From Candidatus Alloscillospira gallinarum (lineage in GTDB: Bacteria; Bacillota; Clostridia; Oscillospirales; Oscillospiraceae): a DNA stretch of 9,592 nt. The notes under the pieces were generated by a model. That model did no database searches, was not told the origin of the DNA, and worked only from the letters and a program-made list of their open reading frames with translations. This document shows positions 6,676 through 9,592 of the stretch, piece by piece; the stretch's first letter is position 1, and every line of letters starts with the position of its first letter. The stretch covers positions 1 to 9,592 of the forward strand of contig CAJFTV010000047.1 of assembly GCA_904420055.1 (NCBI GenBank), given 5' to 3'. The position numbers and the translations under genes are program-made.

Positions 6676-6725
6676 TAATATAGAAGCAGGCCGCTGCTAT
6701 TTTGCAGCGGCCTGCTTCTATATTA
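6676..6725. terminator. 22-bp perfect hairpin terminating the carboxypeptidase-like gene
   Basis: Positions 6676-6697 and 6704-6725 form a 22-bp stem without mismatch, around a 6-nt loop (TATTTT on +). The core is GCAGGCCGCTGC. On the - strand the TAA stop of the carboxypeptidase-like gene is the first three bases of the stem. Sequence beyond the GC core is AT-rich in both directions (TTCTATATT), so it could act as a bidirectional terminator, although no long T-run is present. Confidence 0.75.
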
Positions 6726-8345
6726 TTTCGCGCTTACAAGGCTCTTTTCCTTTGCAGTTTTACCCGGGTATTTTTCTGCCATGCCGCTCTCATAATTGTC
6801 CTCATGCCCTAACGCATCACCTGCTTTATCGGCCGGGACGGCCTCGGCAGCGTCCTCTGTGAAAAACCCTGCAAATAAACCATCTGGCGGATAGGTGTCG
6901 ACGGCGGGCTCATAATCCTCATTTCTCACACCCGCAGCGTTCTTGACTGCGGATATAAGGTCATAGTAATTCGTATGCGGAACCGACTGAGGCGCGGATA
7001 TTTCTGCCTCTCTGCGGCACTTTCGGCGGTCCTCAGCAAGCTTCTGCATTATCACGCGGCGCTCCCGTTTTTCCTCCTCAAGCTGTTTTCTGTACTTCAT
7101 GGCATACAGAAAATATAAAACAACTGCTGCAATAATTAAAACGAAAATTATTATGCTAACGGGTGACAAAAGGCTCTCTTTGACTTCATTTTTTGTAAAA
7201 GCCCGCTTGTCAAGTGAGATGCTCTTATTTGCCGTGAGGCCTATCCTGCCATACTCCTGCCCACGGTACGAGACAATAATTTCTCCAAGTACGTCTCCCT
7301 TATCTACGGGTGCACGAACACCATCATTAAACTGCTTTATTTCAACCGAAAAGTCTGATTTGTCGCTGTCCTTGGTAACGAGAAAGCTCATATCTCCTGA
7401 AGGACCCGCGTATACATTCTCAGCCTCAACGCCCATGGCAACCGGCACGGAGGTCAGGCTTTCTCCGGCTTTTAAAACCGTCATCAGCTTGTAGTTTTCA
7501 CTGCTCCACGCGAGCATATTTTTCAGGTCGCTGAAAATATCCGACATGCTGTTTCCGTTAACAGCAACCGCAATTACTTCAAATTCAGCATCCTGTGATT
7601 CACCCACCGCCGCGGCGGAGTTCACAGTATCAGTTTCAAGGCTTGCCTTGCCGCCTATGCAGTACTCACTGTACACCGGTGATGACCGTACCTGAAGCTC
7701 GTTTTTCGTAAGAATAGTGGTTTCAACACCGCCCTCATCTTTTGGCAGTATATACATGTGCGACGAGAATATCGTCCTGAATAATTCGTTCTTTAATGCA
7801 CTTATAATAATTCTTGCCATGTCATGAGCTGTCGTATACTGGTTTTCGTCCTGCCTGCCGTCGGCATTCCGGAAGCTCGTATCTGTACAGCCCAAAACAC
7901 CCGCAGCCTTTGTCATATTCTTGGCAAACTGCTCCTCCGTTACGTCCATATAGACAGCCAGGGCCCTTGCCGCTGTTGGGTCAACATCGAAATGCGTCAT
8001 ATACATTAGCTGCTCAACGGTAAATTCGTTTCCTTCTTTTATATAAGCAGCGTCAGATTCAGCCAGCATCCTGTCCGTTATAGTTACAATATCTCCCCTG
8101 GACATCTGACCGTTTTCACATCCCTCCGACGCCATGTATAGCGTCATAATTTTAGTAAGTCCACCGGGAGCAAAACGGGCATCTTCATTGTTGGAATAAA
8201 TTACCTGCCCTGTTGCTGCACTTATGACAATCCCACTTGCCGAAAGCGCGGTAAATTCTGACGCGGCAAGGACTCCTGATGCCATAATACTCATTAGTAC
8301 GACATAAATTATTAAATTACATAGTAATTTTTTTGCCGTTTTCAT
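6723..8345 (-). CDS. Degenerate D-Ala-D-Ala carboxypeptidase-like (S11/PBP5 family) membrane protein
   Basis: The protein has 540 residues from the ATG at 8345, with GGAG (8352-8355) 6 nt ahead. A TTG at 8357 would overlap that site. A signal sequence (1-28, ending VLAAS) is followed by a DacF/PBP5-type peptidase domain (about 30-285), then a PBP5_C-like beta domain (about 291-375, with 'VRAPVDKGDVLGEI'). A membrane helix follows (about 394-415), then a 125-residue cytoplasmic tail that is first basic and coiled-coil-like (418-447) and later acidic. Family proteins usually have about 390 residues and end in an amphipathic helix. The active site is lost: SxxK reads GLTK (62-65), SGN reads about VDP (121-123), and KTG reads KAS (233-235). 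It should not cleave peptidoglycan or bind penicillin. The reading frame is intact, so it is probably a functional pseudoenzyme that binds wall material or partner proteins. Confidence 0.88.
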   Translation of the reverse strand: MKTAKKLLCNLIIYVVLMSIMASGVLAASEFTALSASGIVISAATGQVIYSNNEDARFAPGGLTKIMTLYMASEGCENGQMSRGDIVTITDRMLAESDAAYIKEGNEFTVEQLMYMTHFDVDPTAARALAVYMDVTEEQFAKNMTKAAGVLGCTDTSFRNADGRQDENQYTTAHDMARIIISALKNELFRTIFSSHMYILPKDEGGVETTILTKNELQVRSSPVYSEYCIGGKASLETDTVNSAAAVGESQDAEFEVIAVAVNGNSMSDIFSDLKNMLAWSSENYKLMTVLKAGESLTSVPVAMGVEAENVYAGPSGDMSFLVTKDSDKSDFSVEIKQFNDGVRAPVDKGDVLGEIIVSYRGQEYGRIGLTANKSISLDKRAFTKNEVKESLLSPVSIIIFVLIIAAVVLYFLYAMKYRKQLEEEKRERRVIMQKLAEDRRKCRREAEISAPQSVPHTNYYDLISAVKNAAGVRNEDYEPAVDTYPPDGLFAGFFTEDAAEAVPADKAGDALGHEDNYESGMAEKYPGKTAKEKSLVSAK

Positions 8346-8412
8346 ATAAAACTCCAATAATTTTTGTTATAATGCGATTGAATATCTGCATTATTATTGT
8401 TATTATATTAAA

Positions 8413-8441
8413 AGTATATCAAATTGGCATTTTTATATCAA
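8413..8441 (-). promoter_or_regulatory. Promoter of the carboxypeptidase-like gene
   Basis: Read on the - strand, TTGATA (8441-8436) is followed after exactly 17 nt by TATACT (8418-8413). This gives a start site near 8406 and a leader of about 60 nt before the ATG at 8345. Both hexamers are close to the sigma-A consensus. The region is very AT-rich, which raises the chance of false matches. Confidence 0.6.
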
Positions 8442-8465
8442 TATCTATTAAAAAGTTTTAATAAT

Positions 8466-8493
8466 TTGATATAATTTTTAACCTTTTTATAAT
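8466..8493 (+). promoter_or_regulatory. Promoter abutting the ComEA-like start codon
   Basis: TTGATA (8466-8471) and TATAAT (8488-8493) are 16 nt apart. The -10 ends three bases before the ATG at 8497, so the transcript would begin at or next to the start codon. A second TATAAT (8470-8475) lacks a good -35 but would give a leader of about 15 nt. Neither leader contains a Shine-Dalgarno sequence. Confidence 0.5.
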
Positions 8494-8496
8494 AAT

Positions 8497-8892
8497 ATGA
8501 ACAAAAAAGATGTGAAAAACAGAAAATTCTGGCTGTTTGTTCTGTGCAGTATGCTGGTTTTGCTTTCGCTTACAATCGGGTATTTTATAGGCCGGCACTC
8601 TGCCCGCGGGGATGTGACGCTCCGCCCCGGTGTATATGTAACCACAGAAAATCAGGAGGAGGACACCTCTGATACCACCGTGCCCTCTGGTACAGCTTCT
8701 CTGATAAACTTAAACACTGCCACCGCCGCAGAGCTTGACACTCTGCCCGGTATTGGACCTGTGATATCAGAGCGGATTATTGAATACCGGGAAACAAACG
8801 GCCCATTTAACACTCCCGCCCAGATTATGAATGTGAGCGGAATTGGAACAGAAACGTATCTCAACATAAAGGATTTAATTACTACAGATTAG
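8497..8892 (+). CDS. Short ComEA-like helix-hairpin-helix protein
   Basis: The protein has 131 residues. One membrane helix (about 12-32, FVLCSMLVLLSLTIGYFIG) is followed by an acidic, Thr-rich linker (50-66). A ComEA-type helix-hairpin-helix domain (68-131) follows, with INLNTATAAELDTLPGIGP, then IIEYRETNGPF and a second hairpin 'MNVSGIGTETYLNI'. This fold binds double-stranded DNA without sequence preference. In competent bacteria ComEA is the membrane DNA receptor for uptake. Full ComEA of Firmicutes usually also has an SLBB domain, absent here, and no comEC is adjacent, so a role in transformation is uncertain. No ribosome binding site precedes the ATG. The next in-frame ATG (Met19) would cut into the membrane helix and has none either. 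It forms an operon with the response regulator. Confidence 0.85.
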   Translation: MNKKDVKNRKFWLFVLCSMLVLLSLTIGYFIGRHSARGDVTLRPGVYVTTENQEEDTSDTTVPSGTASLINLNTATAAELDTLPGIGPVISERIIEYRETNGPFNTPAQIMNVSGIGTETYLNIKDLITTD

Positions 8893-8902
8893 GAGGAACA
8901 AC

Positions 8903-9583
8903 ATGAAGATACTCGTTGTTGATGATGAAAAATTACTTGTAAAGGGTATAAAGTTCAATCTCGAACATGAGGGCTATCAGGTTGAAACCGCAAGCGACGG
9001 CGCGGAAGCCGTTGAGCTTGCACGCACAGGAAATTTTGACCTTATCATTCTTGACCTTATGATGCCTAAAATGGACGGGCTGGAGGCCTGTATGAACATA
9101 CGTGAATTTTCCACAGTTCCCATAATCATGCTTACAGCCCGCAGCGAGGACACAGACAAACTGATTGGTTTTGAATACGGTGCGGATGACTACATCACAA
9201 AGCCTTTTAATATTCTTGAGCTCAAGGCCCGCGTGAGGGCTCTTCTGCGCCGCTCTTCCCTCACAAAGCAGCTCACCACTACGGCAAAAATCTCAGGCGG
9301 CCACATTGTCCTCGACCTAGAGAAGCGCATAGCTGAGAAAAATGGAGAACCGGTAGACCTCACCGCAAAGGAATTTGACATTATCGAGCTGCTAATGCGA
9401 AATCCCAACAAGGTTTACAGCCGTGAGAGTCTTTTAAACATAATCTGGGGCTATGACTACCAGGGAGACATCAGAACAGTTGACGTACATGTGCGCCGCC
9501 TCAGAGAAAAGCTGGAAAATACGCCGGCTTCGCCGGAGTGCATAATGACCAAGTGGGGAGTTGGCTACTATTTCAAGGGATAA
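8903..9583 (+). CDS. OmpR/PhoB-family response regulator
   Basis: This 226-residue protein is a complete two-domain regulator. The receiver domain (about 1-115) has the acidic pair Asp7-Asp8, phosphoacceptor Asp51 (in LIILDLMMP), Thr78 (MLTAR) and Lys100 (ITKPF). The winged-helix DNA-binding domain (about 130-226) shows 'LTAKEFDIIELLMRNPNKVYSRESLL', cited in part, with the recognition helix around 'RTVDVHVRRLREKL' and a C-terminal 'GVGYYFKG'. When phosphorylated by a sensor kinase it should bind direct repeats in promoters. It looks closest to the WalR/PhoP/ResD group, but I would not choose among them. AGGAGG (8891-8896) overlaps the stop codon of the ComEA-like gene, giving a 10-nt gap and likely translational coupling. 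A partner kinase may follow beyond the window; only 9 bases remain. Confidence 0.95.
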   Translation: MKILVVDDEKLLVKGIKFNLEHEGYQVETASDGAEAVELARTGNFDLIILDLMMPKMDGLEACMNIREFSTVPIIMLTARSEDTDKLIGFEYGADDYITKPFNILELKARVRALLRRSSLTKQLTTTAKISGGHIVLDLEKRIAEKNGEPVDLTAKEFDIIELLMRNPNKVYSRESLLNIIWGYDYQGDIRTVDVHVRRLREKLENTPASPECIMTKWGVGYYFKG

Positions 9584-9592
9584 CGCGGGAAA

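Overview
The window looks like chromosomal DNA from an anaerobic, endospore-forming member of the Clostridia, possibly near the Oscillospirales or Ruminococcus group. The evidence is a spoIVA gene, a spoVB-like flippase, an nrdR gene, a DUF421/DUF4363 gene pair, strong AGGAGG-type ribosome binding sites, AT-rich intergenic DNA and moderately GC-rich genes. The taxon is inferred from gene content only. I see no rRNA, tRNA, CRISPR array, insertion sequence, integrase or prophage gene.

Layout. From 1 to 962 (+): a small DUF6514-like gene, then nrdR (TTG start), ending in a strong hairpin. From 970 to 2028 (-): a DUF421 membrane protein (YetF family) and a DUF4363 protein, adjacent with no gap, converging on that same hairpin. 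From 2171 to 4678 (+): a SpoVB-family flippase whose start codon lies inside a perfect 12-bp inverted repeat, then a cytoplasmic alpha/beta hydrolase with its own extended -10 promoter. From 4952 to 6424 (+): spoIVA, the spore-coat basement ATPase, behind a possible sigma-E-like promoter and a perfect 9-bp DnaA box. From 6723 to 8345 (-): a D-Ala-D-Ala carboxypeptidase-like (S11) membrane protein that has lost all three catalytic motifs and gained a long cytoplasmic tail. It ends in a 22-bp perfect hairpin containing its own stop codon. From 8497 to 9583 (+): divergently, a short membrane-anchored helix-hairpin-helix (ComEA-like) protein with no ribosome binding site, followed after 10 nt by an OmpR/PhoB-family response regulator. 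Any partner kinase would lie beyond the window.

How the genes fit together. Several genes concern the envelope or spore: coat assembly (SpoIVA), lipid-linked precursor transport during sporulation (SpoVB family), a DUF421 protein of a family known from spore-associated operons, and a PBP5-like protein. nrdR controls deoxyribonucleotide synthesis and is unrelated. The most unusual item is the catalytically dead carboxypeptidase with a cytoplasmic tail. By inference it is a peptidoglycan-binding or scaffolding pseudoenzyme rather than a peptidase. The next most notable are the start-codon hairpin of spoVB and the leaderless-type start of the ComEA-like gene.
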